DNA from: Haematomicrobium sanguinis DSM 21259
Lineage (GTDB): Bacteria; Actinomycetota; Actinomycetes; Actinomycetales; Micrococcaceae
NCBI RefSeq assembly: GCF_000688395.1
Contig: NZ_JIAG01000012.1
Coordinates: 48,668 to 112,667, forward strand
Direction: 5' to 3'
DNA: 64,000 bases
The notes under the pieces are model-generated. The model did not search any database and had not been told where the DNA came from. It saw only the letters and a program-made list of their open reading frames with translations. Below are positions 8,887-16,230 of the stretch, one piece after another. The stretch's first letter is position 1; each line of letters opens with the position of its first letter. A program made the translations under genes and the position numbers.

Positions 8887-9417
8887 ATGAGCACTACTAC
8901 CCCAGAGAACAAGCAGAACTCCAGCGCGACCAAGAACTCCCCGGACAAGACGGTAAAGAACGGCGTGGCCGTACCGAATGATTCGGGCGACGCGGGCAAG
9001 ACCATCATCGAGGGCAACGTTGTTGCCAAGGTGATCGGCATCGCAGCGCGGGATGTATCGGGCGTGTACGCGCTCGGTGGCGGAGCGGCTCGGGCGATCG
9101 GCGCCATCCGCGATGCCGTCGGCAACACCGACCTGACTCAGGGCGTGTCCGTCGAAGTTGGCGAAAAACAGGTTGCCGCAGATTTGACGATCGTGGTCGA
9201 GTACCCGCAACCGCTCAAGCAGGTCGCTGACGATGTGCGCGCCGCCGTGTACAAGGCCGTCGAGGATTTGGTGGGCTTGGAAGTCGTGGAGGTCAACATC
9301 TCGATCACCGACATCCACATCCCGTCGGATGACAAAGACAAAGAGGATTCCCGTTCGGATGAGAATTCCGGACAGGAGAGCGCTCGCCGCGAGGACAACA
9401 GCGGACGCGTTCAGTAA
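8887..9417 (+). CDS. Asp23/Gls24 family envelope-stress protein
   Basis: A 176-residue Asp23/Gls24-family (alkaline shock) protein. The core (about residues 35-145) contains IIEGNVVAKVIGIAARDVSG and ends with VVEVNISITDIH, as in the family; both tails are charged and disordered. Such proteins associate with the membrane or envelope and are induced by alkaline or cell-wall stress. An AAAGGGA ribosome site lies upstream of the ATG. It opens a cluster with csbD, a sigma factor and two small Asp23-associated genes, suggesting a stress regulon. Confidence 0.9.
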   Translation: MSTTTPENKQNSSATKNSPDKTVKNGVAVPNDSGDAGKTIIEGNVVAKVIGIAARDVSGVYALGGGAARAIGAIRDAVGNTDLTQGVSVEVGEKQVAADLTIVVEYPQPLKQVADDVRAAVYKAVEDLVGLEVVEVNISITDIHIPSDDKDKEDSRSDENSGQESARREDNSGRVQ

Positions 9418-9463
9418 CAGCTGACCCACAAGGGCCAGTGACCAACCAAGGAGGACATGAAAA

Positions 9464-9679
9464 ATGGGTATCGGAGATAAAGCAGAGAACAAGTTTCAGG
9501 ACCTCACCGGCAAGGCTAAGGAAGGCGCCGGAAAGGCCACTGACAACAAAGATCTTGAAGCAGAGGGCAAGGGCGATCAGGCTCAAGCCGGCCTCAAGGA
9601 CGCTGTAGAGAACGTCAAGGACTTCGCCAAGGATGCCGGCGACAAGATCAAGGACGTTTTCAACAAGGATAAGAAGTAA
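9464..9679 (+). CDS. CsbD family general-stress protein
   Basis: A 71-residue, highly charged, Lys/Ala/Gly-rich protein matching the CsbD family (opening MGIGDKAENKFQDLTGKAKE). CsbD-like proteins are small stress-induced proteins, under SigB control in Bacillus, with no known biochemical activity. A strong AAGGAGG site sits 8 bases before the ATG. It follows the Asp23 gene in the same direction and is followed by a hairpin terminator. Confidence 0.93.
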   Translation: MGIGDKAENKFQDLTGKAKEGAGKATDNKDLEAEGKGDQAQAGLKDAVENVKDFAKDAGDKIKDVFNKDKK

Positions 9680-9700
9680 CCCACACCACAACCCCTAAGC

Positions 9701-9748
9701 CGATGCCCGGTTCGCCCGTCCCCCCATTGAGCGGTGAGCCGGGCATCG
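9701..9748 (+). terminator. Hairpin after csbD
   Basis: CGATGCCCGG (9701-9710) pairs with CCGGGCATCG (9739-9748), and the stem can extend inward to 16 bp using two wobble pairs. There is no U-tract. It separates the asp23-csbD transcript from the sigma-factor operon. Confidence 0.65.
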
Positions 9749-9821
9749 ACCCTCTCAGGGACCTTTTGGGAGTTCGTGACATACTTTTTCGGAGCGAGCG
9801 AGTAGCAAAGGGGCGTGATCA

Positions 9822-10370
9822 GTGAGTTACCTTTCACAAGCGCCCGATGCGCTACTGGTCATCCGTAGCCGGGAGGGCGATCTTGCGGCCTTCGAAGCGT
9901 TAGTCACTCGTTACGCGCTACTCATGCGCTCCTACGCCTACCGCATCATCGGCTCGCTTCCCGAAGCCGAGGACGCGGTACAAGAAACGCTGATCACGGC
10001 ATGGCAGACCATGGACAAGCTACGAGAGCCAGCAAAAGCCAAGAGTTGGCTCATGCGCATTGTCTCGTCAAAGAGCATTGACGCAATCCGGTCACGCAAA
10101 GACTACGTTGACCTGGAAGAAGTCGGCGAACCCGGAACGGAAAGCTCCTCACCCGAGGACGTTGCCATCGCCAGCTCTCGCATGGAAGCGCTCGCGCTGG
10201 CGCTCGACAAGCTTCCACCCCTGGGCAGACGTTGCTGGGTGTTGCGCGAAATCGGGGAGCAGTCCTATGTCGACATCGCCAAACAACTGGGCGTTCCGCC
10301 CTCGACCGTCCGTGGACAAATTGCCCGGGCGCGAGCGTTCCTGGACCATGAATTGAGGGACTGGACATGA
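9822..10370 (+). CDS. ECF-type RNA polymerase sigma factor
   Basis: A 182-residue sigma-70 family factor with only regions 2 and 4. Region 2 is seen around EAEDAVQETLITAWQTM (about residues 45-61) and region 4 around YVDIAKQLGVPPSTVRGQIA (about 147-167). GTG start 9822 has a purine-rich AAAGGGG site upstream. It overlaps the next gene by 4 bp (ATGA). No zinc-binding anti-sigma factor is visible, so one of the two following small proteins may be the partner. The position beside asp23 and csbD suggests an envelope or alkaline stress regulon. Confidence 0.9.
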   Translation: MSYLSQAPDALLVIRSREGDLAAFEALVTRYALLMRSYAYRIIGSLPEAEDAVQETLITAWQTMDKLREPAKAKSWLMRIVSSKSIDAIRSRKDYVDLEEVGEPGTESSSPEDVAIASSRMEALALALDKLPPLGRRCWVLREIGEQSYVDIAKQLGVPPSTVRGQIARARAFLDHELRDWT

Positions 10371-10963
10371 GCGAAAACCAGTCAAGCGCACTCGGTCAAC
10401 TCTTGACCGAGTACGATTTCAAAGCACACAGCGAAAGCGACCGCAATTGGTTGCGCGGCTTTTTGCAAAACATCGCCCTTGAGGCGCAAAGCGGGAGAAT
10501 GATTCCGCTCGTAGCCCCTGCCGCGCCCGCCGCAAAGAGCGCGGCGAAGAGCGCCGCCAAGGGCACAGCCAAGGGCACAGCCAAGGGCACAGCCAAAAGC
10601 GCCGGGCCCGCAGCCAGCACGGCGGACATTGAACTCTGGCAAACCGAAGGCGCACTCCTCGACCTCGTCCGCGCCACCGTGGACGGCCACGATTCGCTCC
10701 TGATTGAGCACGTGGAATTCCTTGGCGATGTGTCGCAAAGCGGTGCCAGCGTGGGCGTGTCATTGACCGCCGTCGTACTTGTGGAAACTACCCCGCAGGG
10801 CGCGCCCAAGGCGCCCGCCCTCTCGGCCAGCGCGGCCGCCGACCGCGCCCGCACCCGTATCCGCGAGGCGCTGGCACGCCACTCGCAACTTCGCGTGGGC
10901 GCCATTGACGTGACGATTACCGATGTCATTGTGTTGCACGCGGCGGAGGACGCCGATGAGTAA
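10367..10963 (+). CDS. Asp23-like protein with Ala/Lys-rich insert, sigma-operon member
   Basis: A 198-residue protein of unclear family. Residues 1-45 are a charged helical region; about 50-80 are a low-complexity stretch made of repeated AAKSA and GTAK units, encoded by near-identical 12-base DNA repeats (10561-10596); the C-terminal half ends ALARHSQLRVGAIDVTITDVIV, resembling the end of the Asp23 fold. Translational coupling to the sigma gene by ATGA overlap suggests a role in controlling it or in the same envelope response. Assignment to Asp23-like is tentative. Confidence 0.6.
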   Translation: MSENQSSALGQLLTEYDFKAHSESDRNWLRGFLQNIALEAQSGRMIPLVAPAAPAAKSAAKSAAKGTAKGTAKGTAKSAGPAASTADIELWQTEGALLDLVRATVDGHDSLLIEHVEFLGDVSQSGASVGVSLTAVVLVETTPQGAPKAPALSASAAADRARTRIREALARHSQLRVGAIDVTITDVIVLHAAEDADE

Positions 10964-11282
10964 GTCCCCAAGCGGATCCGCCGCCTCAGACAAACTCACC
11001 CAAGCCGTCGCCGCGCTCGCCGGTGTGGCCGAGGTGTACCCGCCGCACGGCGCCATCCGTGCCGAAGCGGAGCGGCTGTGGAAGGTCCTGGGCGGCGAAG
11101 ACCCGGAAACCACCCGCAAGGCCGGGTTCGTGGAGGTCACCGACAGCAAGGCGACCGCCCGCATTTCGGTGACGGCAGACGCGAGCGCCCCGGACGTCGC
11201 TAAGAACGTGGCCGCGCTCCTGGCCAAGCACCATCCGGACGCCGAAATCAGCGTCACCGTGGTGCGCATTCAAGGCGACTAG
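10956..11282 (+). CDS. Small Asp23-cluster protein of unknown function
   Basis: A 108-residue protein whose start overlaps the preceding stop by 8 bp (ATGAGTAA). It contains LAGVAEVYPP near the N-terminus and a C-terminal EISVTVVRIQGD strand, a layout like the short proteins that accompany Asp23 paralogues in actinobacteria. No catalytic motif or membrane helix is visible. ATG 10956 is preferred over an upstream in-frame start that would lie deep within the previous gene. Confidence 0.6.
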   Translation: MSKSPSGSAASDKLTQAVAALAGVAEVYPPHGAIRAEAERLWKVLGGEDPETTRKAGFVEVTDSKATARISVTADASAPDVAKNVAALLAKHHPDAEISVTVVRIQGD

Positions 11283-11298
11283 GCCCACCCGGCGCTCA

Positions 11299-11326
11299 GG
11301 GCCCCGGCGCGCTAGAACCCGGGGCC
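11299..11326. terminator. GC-rich hairpin between convergent operons
   Basis: GGCCCCGG (11300-11307) pairs with CCGGGGCC (11319-11326) with an 11-base loop. It lies in the short space between the stress operon and the convergent ligase gene and can serve both. Confidence 0.55.
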
Positions 11327-11336
11327 GCGGGCCCGT

Positions 11337-12482
11337 TTATACGCCGCCCCGCATCTGATCCACCAGGTAGCGCACCACCGCGCGCAGATCGCCCCCGGCG
11401 GCCGCGGCCACCTCGTGCTGGCGCTGATACCCGGCGCCAAATTCCATCATCCACGCGATATCCTGCAACTCCTGGGCGCAACCAAGCCGGGAAGCGACCG
11501 GCGCCAGCCGCTCCACCTCGCGCGCCAGGTGCTCGGTGACCAGCTCCTCGTTGCCCGCCGCATCGGTAATGATGATCGCATCCAAACCGTAGCGTGCGGC
11601 CCGCCACTTATTCTCCTGAACATGCCACTGCGGCATGGTCGGCAGCGTCTCTCCGGCCTCGAGCCGATCCGAAAAATCCTGCACCAAGCACTGTGTCAGC
11701 GCGGCAATCGCCCCGATCTCGCGCGCGGTGGACACCCCGTCGCAGACCCGCATCTCGATCGTCCCGAGGTTCGCGGCCGGACGGATATCCCAGCGAATCT
11801 CGCTCACATCATCGATCACGCCGGTCGTCATCATGTCCCGCACGTACGCCTCATACTCTTCCCAGGTGCGGAACTGGAACGGCAGCCCGGCGGTCGGCAA
11901 CTGCTGGAACATGAGCGCGCGTTGCGAGGCGTACCCGGTGTCCTCGCCCTCCCAGAACGGGCTGGACGCGGAAATCGCCTGAAAGTGCGGGAAATAGTTG
12001 AGCAGCCCGTTGAGCACCGGCATCGCCTTGTTCACATCATCCAGACCCACGTGCACGTGCACGCCCCAAATGAGCATCTGCCGGCCCCACCACTGCGTGC
12101 GGTCAATGAGCTTTTGGTAGCGCTCGGCGTTTGTCACCAACTGCGTCGCCGGCACGTCAAAGGGGTGCGAGCCCGCGGAAAACACGTCCAGGCCCATCGG
12201 ATCGATAACCTCGCGCACCGCGTTCATCGCCTCGGTCAGTTGTCCGGTCGCCTCCGAGACGGTGTGACACACCCCGGTCACCAGCTCCACGGTGTTGAGC
12301 AGAAGCTCCTTTTTGACCCACGGGTGCGCTGGATCTTCATGGATTTCCGGGAACTTCGCCTCGATGCCGGCCAACACCTGGTGCGCGGCGGGGACCAGCT
12401 CGCCGGACTCGCGATCAACGAGCGCCAACTCCCACTCGATTCCGAGTGTTGACTGTTCGGACGTGGCAAACGGCAATGACAA
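11337..12482 (-). CDS. Carboxylate-amine ligase / glutamate-cysteine ligase-like (YbdK, GCS2 family)
   Basis: A 381-residue GCS2-family enzyme. The N-terminus has LGIEWELALVD, followed by SAGSHPF, the metal/ATP segment GVHVHVGLDD, and SEIRWDIRPAANLGTIEMRV, all family hallmarks. Members ligate glutamate to an amine or cysteine using ATP; in actinobacteria, related enzymes make gamma-glutamylcysteine for ergothioneine, while YbdK has weak glutamate-cysteine ligase activity. Nothing nearby fixes the substrate. The gene is divergent from the GH3 gene. Confidence 0.87.
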   Translation of the reverse strand: MSLPFATSEQSTLGIEWELALVDRESGELVPAAHQVLAGIEAKFPEIHEDPAHPWVKKELLLNTVELVTGVCHTVSEATGQLTEAMNAVREVIDPMGLDVFSAGSHPFDVPATQLVTNAERYQKLIDRTQWWGRQMLIWGVHVHVGLDDVNKAMPVLNGLLNYFPHFQAISASSPFWEGEDTGYASQRALMFQQLPTAGLPFQFRTWEEYEAYVRDMMTTGVIDDVSEIRWDIRPAANLGTIEMRVCDGVSTAREIGAIAALTQCLVQDFSDRLEAGETLPTMPQWHVQENKWRAARYGLDAIIITDAAGNEELVTEHLAREVERLAPVASRLGCAQELQDIAWMMEFGAGYQRQHEVAAAAGGDLRAVVRYLVDQMRGGV

Positions 12483-12576
12483 TAGTCCTCCCAGGGTTTC
12501 GCGCTACCTTCCAATCTTAGTGGCACGCGCCCGGCCGCGTTGGTTCGAGTTACCAGCCCGCGTAACCTGGCAGTAG

Positions 12577-14268
12577 ATGAAGCGAATATTTCCCACAGAT
12601 GTACGACGACGTGTCCCCGACTCCCGCACGCGCCTCACCGGCGCCCTTCTCGCCATATTGCTGGTGGTGCTGTGCGCATGCACGCCCGCCGCTCCGCCTT
12701 CCAGTTCGAGTGAAACCATGACTTCTAGCACTTCCACGCCCACCTCCGCTTCGCTCAGTTGGGGTCCCAGCCAGCGCAATGCCGACGAGGCGGCGCAAGC
12801 CGTCGCCGAAATGAGCACCGAGCAGAAGATCGGCCAGGTGCTGGTGCCGTTCTATTCCGGTGAGGACCCGGCTCCAGAGGTTCAAGCCATTGGCGAGCTC
12901 GGTCTGGCCGGGAGCATTGTGATGGGGGACAACGTGCCGGTGGGCGCCAACGGGCTCCCGGATGTGGCTGCCGTCAAGGGCGTGACGGGCGCGCTCGCCG
13001 ACGCGGCCGTGTCTGCCCGCACCGAGATCAACCCGGATTGGGACTGGCCGGCCATTATTTCGGTGGATCAAGAGGGCGGGATCGTGGCCCGGTTGCGTGA
13101 TCCGGTGACCGAGTGGCCCGCTCCGATGAGCTACGGTGCCGCCGGTGATACGGAGCTCACGCAGAAGGCGTATTCCACGTTGGGCTCGGAACTGAAGGCC
13201 ATGGGGTTCACCATGGATCATGCCGCCAGCGTCGACACCACCATTGGCCCAGAGGATCCGACGATCGGCTCCCGCTCTTTTGGTTCCGACCCCGAGATGG
13301 TGTCCGAGCAAGGGATCGCGGCGTGGAAAGGACTGTGGGAATCCGGGATCATCCCGGACGCAAAACACTTTCCGGGGCATGGTTCGGTCACGACCGACTC
13401 GCACCTGGGCCTGCCGGTGCAGGACGCCTCGGTGGAACAGTTGCAAGCGCGCGACTGGAAGCCGTTCCGGGCCGCCATCGACTCCGGGATTCCGGTGGTC
13501 ATGATGGGGCACATTGCGGTCCCGGCTCTAGAGGATGGGGTTGCGTCCAGTGTGTCGGCGCCGAGCTATCAGGCGCTGCGCGACCTCGGTTTTGAGGGAG
13601 TGGTGATTACCGACGCGCTCAACATGGCGGCCGTGGACCAGGCGTTCCCGGACGGGCAGGCCGCGGTCAAGGCACTTGCCTCGGGGGCGGATCTTTTGCT
13701 CATGCCCACCGACGTGTACCAAGCACAGGCGGCGCTGATGGCGGCACTTGGCGACGGCACTGTCCGGATGTCGCGGTTGGATGAGGCGGCAACTCGTGTC
13801 ATCACCCTCATGAAGTGGTACCAGGACACGAACGCGCCGACCCCGGACCTCTCGACGGTCGGTTCACCGGACAATCAGGCCGTCGCGGCCGAGGTCTCGG
13901 AAAAGGCGCTCACAGTGGTGGAGGGCCCGTGTCAAGCGGAACCCGTGTCAAGCGTACGGGTTGTTGGCGGGTCACCGGCCGACCAAGAACGGGTGAGCCG
14001 GGCGCTCGCCGATGCCGGGATTGCCACTGGCGCCGGGCCCGTTGTGGCACTGAGCGCCGACGGGTCGACGCCTCCTGCGGATATTGCCGTGACGGTGGAT
14101 GCCCCCTGGGCGCTTGCCACATGGCAGGCGGACACCAAGATCGCTCTCTTTGGTCGCGACCCGGGCGCGTATACCGCGTTGGCCAAGTACCTCGCTGGAA
14201 GTCTCGCGGCATCCGGGAAGCTGCCGGTCGCCGTCGAACCTTATGCTCTGGGGGCAAGCTGCCGGTAG
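12577..14268 (+). CDS. Secreted GH3 lipoprotein, beta-N-acetylhexosaminidase (NagZ-like)
   Basis: A 563-residue glycoside hydrolase family 3 protein. The N-terminus is a lipoprotein signal ending in the lipobox LCAC (Cys35), followed by a Ser/Thr linker. The catalytic domain has VDQEGG near residue 165 and the NagZ-type dyad segment KHFPGHG near 263, then VVITDALNM with the nucleophile aspartate. The C-terminal part resembles the second GH3 domain. A surface-anchored enzyme of this type trims N-acetylglucosamine from peptidoglycan or host glycans. No ribosome site is obvious before the ATG. Confidence 0.9.
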   Translation: MKRIFPTDVRRRVPDSRTRLTGALLAILLVVLCACTPAAPPSSSSETMTSSTSTPTSASLSWGPSQRNADEAAQAVAEMSTEQKIGQVLVPFYSGEDPAPEVQAIGELGLAGSIVMGDNVPVGANGLPDVAAVKGVTGALADAAVSARTEINPDWDWPAIISVDQEGGIVARLRDPVTEWPAPMSYGAAGDTELTQKAYSTLGSELKAMGFTMDHAASVDTTIGPEDPTIGSRSFGSDPEMVSEQGIAAWKGLWESGIIPDAKHFPGHGSVTTDSHLGLPVQDASVEQLQARDWKPFRAAIDSGIPVVMMGHIAVPALEDGVASSVSAPSYQALRDLGFEGVVITDALNMAAVDQAFPDGQAAVKALASGADLLLMPTDVYQAQAALMAALGDGTVRMSRLDEAATRVITLMKWYQDTNAPTPDLSTVGSPDNQAVAAEVSEKALTVVEGPCQAEPVSSVRVVGGSPADQERVSRALADAGIATGAGPVVALSADGSTPPADIAVTVDAPWALATWQADTKIALFGRDPGAYTALAKYLAGSLAASGKLPVAVEPYALGASCR

Positions 14269-14282
14269 TTCATAATGGGGGA

Positions 14283-15101
14283 ATGCCCATTTTGAACAAA
14301 GACATGACGCTGTGCATCTCGTTGTCCGCACGGCCGAGCAACAACGGCACGCGGTTTCACAATTATTTGTACGATGCGCTGGGCTTGAATTATGTCTATA
14401 AGGCGTTTGCGCCGACGGACCTGGGGCAGGCGATCGCCGGGGTGCGCGGGCTCGGGATTCGCGGCTGCGCGGTGTCGATGCCGTACAAAGAAGATGTCAT
14501 TGCGCTGGTGGATGAGATGGATGCCTCGGCGCTCGCCATCGATTCGGTCAACACGGTGGTCAACACCGATGGTGTGTTGCGTGCATACAACACGGACTAT
14601 GTCGCCGTGGAGCGGTTGCTGCGCGAGAACGCGGTGCCGGCGTCGTCGCGGGTGCTTGTACAGGGGGCCGGCGGGATGGCGAAGGCCGTGGTGGCGGCGC
14701 TGCGGAACAACGGCTTTGACGCGGTGACGGTGCTCGCGCGCAACGCGGGCCGGGGTGCGGCGCTGGCGGAGAAGTACGGGTTTGAGCATGTGACGAGCGT
14801 GCCGGAAGGTGCCACGTATGACGTGCTGATAAACGTCACGCCGCTCGGTATGGCTGGGGATGCGGCGGACGTGGTGGCGTTTGACGACTCGCTCATTGCG
14901 GGGGCCGCCGTGGTGTTTGATGTGGTCGCGATGCCGGCGCGGACGCCGCTGATTCGGCGGGCGCGCGAGCTTGGCAAGACGGTCATCACCGGGGACCAGG
15001 TGGCGGCAATACAGGCCGAAGAGCAGTTTGTGCTCTACACCGGGGTGCGGCCCGCTCGGGAGCTGGTGGCGGAGGCCGCGGCGTTTTCCCGCGCGCAGTG
15101 A
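14283..15101 (+). CDS. Shikimate dehydrogenase-like protein (AroE family)
   Basis: A 272-residue AroE-family protein. The substrate lysine is in SMPYKED, the catalytic aspartate in YNTDYVA, and the NADP-binding loop in VQGAGGMAKAVV. The substrate-entry region (LCISLSARPSNNGTRFHN) has SARPSN in place of the usual GxPLxHSxSP, suggesting either a quinate/shikimate or a non-aromatic substrate. ATG 14283 is chosen since the family N-terminus begins here; the open frame continues upstream only inside the GH3 gene. Repeat A1 starts 7 bp after the stop. Confidence 0.8.
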   Translation: MPILNKDMTLCISLSARPSNNGTRFHNYLYDALGLNYVYKAFAPTDLGQAIAGVRGLGIRGCAVSMPYKEDVIALVDEMDASALAIDSVNTVVNTDGVLRAYNTDYVAVERLLRENAVPASSRVLVQGAGGMAKAVVAALRNNGFDAVTVLARNAGRGAALAEKYGFEHVTSVPEGATYDVLINVTPLGMAGDAADVVAFDDSLIAGAAVVFDVVAMPARTPLIRRARELGKTVITGDQVAAIQAEEQFVLYTGVRPARELVAEAAAFSRAQ

Positions 15102-15107
15102 TTTTTC

Positions 15108-15177
15108 TGTGGCAGTTTTGCGGGGAGTGCTGCCACATAATCGATTATGTGGCAGCAGTGGCCCGGAAAGTGTCACG
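15108..15177 (+). repeat. Palindromic repeat family A, copy A1
   Basis: A 70-bp unit starting TGTGGCAGTTT and ending near AAAGTGTCACG. The centre (15130-15155) is a perfect 26-bp palindrome with arms CTGCCACATAATC, and the left TGTGGCAG can alternatively pair with the left half of that palindrome. It matches copy A2 (16081-16150) in the same orientation. It follows the aroE-like stop and contains the stop codon of the DUF559-type gene on the other strand (15173-15175). Confidence 0.9.
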
Positions 15178-16015
15178 GAAACTTTCCACCGTGGATGCGT
15201 TTCAGTGCCGCCTCGACTAGTGCGATGAACTCTTGCGGGCGGTGAACCACCTGATCATAGGTGACCCGTAGCGTGGGAACCCCGTGGAGCACGGACATGT
15301 TGTTGCGACGCCGATCCTCTTGGTACCCCTGGGGTGTGTCATGGGACTCGCGCCCGTCAAACTCAATGCCGAGCACCCCGTCAACGAGCCCGTCGATATG
15401 GCCCCAACGCTCAAAGTACCGCTGGATTTGAATAATGTGTCCCGCCTTGACCAAGTGGTAGCGGCCCACAGTCTCCAGGAGCGACATGCTCCCCGGCTGA
15501 AGCATGTCCACGATGGCGCGTTCGGCCACGAAGTGTGCGCTCGCCGCGCGAACCTCCGCCAAGCTGACTTGCTTCAGGACGACCGCGGACTCGGCAATGA
15601 CGAGCGCCTCGACTTCGCTCAGACAATGCATGGCGTGCAGGATGACATCGAGGGTTCGGTTGTCGGTGCGGCGGCGGTGCGAAATGAGCCGGGGCCGATC
15701 ACGCGCCTGGAGCACAGCATCGCGTAGGGGCATGCGCCGGTAACTCACGTGAAATTCGTCGCGATGCGGGTCAAGAACCCACAGCTTCAAGGACCTGGCG
15801 GCGGTCACACACGTGACATCAATTCCTTGGGCGCGTAACTGCGCCCAGTGCGCGGCGATGGCGGGGCGCTGCACCACGCCGCGCTGCAGCTTGACCAGTT
15901 CACCGCTGGCCATGAGTTCGTTCACCGTCCGCTGGGGGATTCCCGCACGGGCAATCTCCACCAGGCGCGCCGCACCAAACCGTTCGTTCAAGAGCCGTTG
16001 CAGATCGGGGTGCAT
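15173..16015 (-). CDS. AbiEi/DUF559-type nuclease-like protein A
   Basis: A 280-residue protein. Residues about 1-50 resemble the winged-helix start of AbiEi-type antitoxins (AGIPQRTVNELMASGELVKL then QRGV). The C-terminal 90 residues match the DUF559/Vsr-like fold: a glutamate in SLLETVGRY, then GHIDGLVDG and GIEFDGRESH giving the D...ExDG pattern of PD-(D/E)XK nucleases, and PTLRVTYDQV at the end. The function of such proteins is unknown. ATG 16015 is chosen because the upstream extension would be encoded by repeat A2. The stop lies in repeat A1. The gene stands alone between same-strand metabolic genes. Confidence 0.72.
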   Translation of the reverse strand: MHPDLQRLLNERFGAARLVEIARAGIPQRTVNELMASGELVKLQRGVVQRPAIAAHWAQLRAQGIDVTCVTAARSLKLWVLDPHRDEFHVSYRRMPLRDAVLQARDRPRLISHRRRTDNRTLDVILHAMHCLSEVEALVIAESAVVLKQVSLAEVRAASAHFVAERAIVDMLQPGSMSLLETVGRYHLVKAGHIIQIQRYFERWGHIDGLVDGVLGIEFDGRESHDTPQGYQEDRRRNNMSVLHGVPTLRVTYDQVVHRPQEFIALVEAALKRIHGGKFP

Positions 16016-16066
16016 TCGTTGAGTATTTCGGACCGGGAGCGCGCGCGACAGCGGCTCGGTGCAATC

Positions 16067-16075
16067 TGTGGATAA
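16067..16075 (-). promoter_or_regulatory. TTATCCACA (DnaA-box-like) motif upstream of nuclease gene A
   Basis: The minus strand reads AAAGTTATCCACAGATT, 52 bp before the ATG of DUF559-type gene A. The 9-mer is the classical DnaA-box sequence. The same AAAGTTATCCACA core precedes DUF559-type gene B. Whether DnaA binds, or the motif is a promoter element of this gene class, is open. Confidence 0.55.
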
Positions 16076-16080
16076 CTTTA

Positions 16081-16150
16081 TGTGGCAGTTTCCCGGCGTG
16101 TGCTGCCACATAATCGATTACGTGGCAGCAACGGCACCGAAAGTGCCACG
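16081..16150 (+). repeat. Palindromic repeat family A, copy A2
   Basis: The second 70-bp family A unit, in direct orientation to A1. The central palindrome has one change (TACGTGGCAG for TATGTGGCAG) and the spacers between half-sites diverge more than the half-sites do, so pairing appears to be conserved. It lies between the DUF559-type gene start and the promoter of the fucosidase gene. Confidence 0.88.
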
Positions 16151-16161
16151 CAATCCGCGCA

Positions 16162-16190
16162 TTGACACGCGCCCACACATTCGGAAGAGT
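16162..16190 (+). promoter_or_regulatory. Probable promoter of the fucosidase gene
   Basis: TTGACA (16162-16167) is a consensus -35, with a weaker -10 like AAGAGT 17 bp downstream (16185-16190). It would place the transcript start near 16197, about 34 bases before the chosen GTG, and rules out the upstream TTG as a translation start. Confidence 0.5.
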
Positions 16191-16230
16191 GGACACGAAA
16201 CAAACATCCGATCTTTCGCGAGGTTCTAGC

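Larger units (their letters stand above)
15108..16150. mobile_element. Candidate palindrome-bounded nuclease unit A
   Basis: A 1,043-bp segment consisting of repeat A1, a solitary AbiEi/DUF559-type gene on the minus strand, a TTATCCACA motif and repeat A2. The two repeats are direct copies of a largely palindromic 70-bp sequence found nowhere else in the window. There is no transposase and no clear target duplication. Calling it mobile is an inference based on its likeness to unit B at 32041-33322. Confidence 0.5.

Noticed and set aside
13815..14282. N-terminal extension of the AroE-like gene
   Set aside because: It lies inside the GH3 gene in another frame; the family N-terminus begins at 14283.
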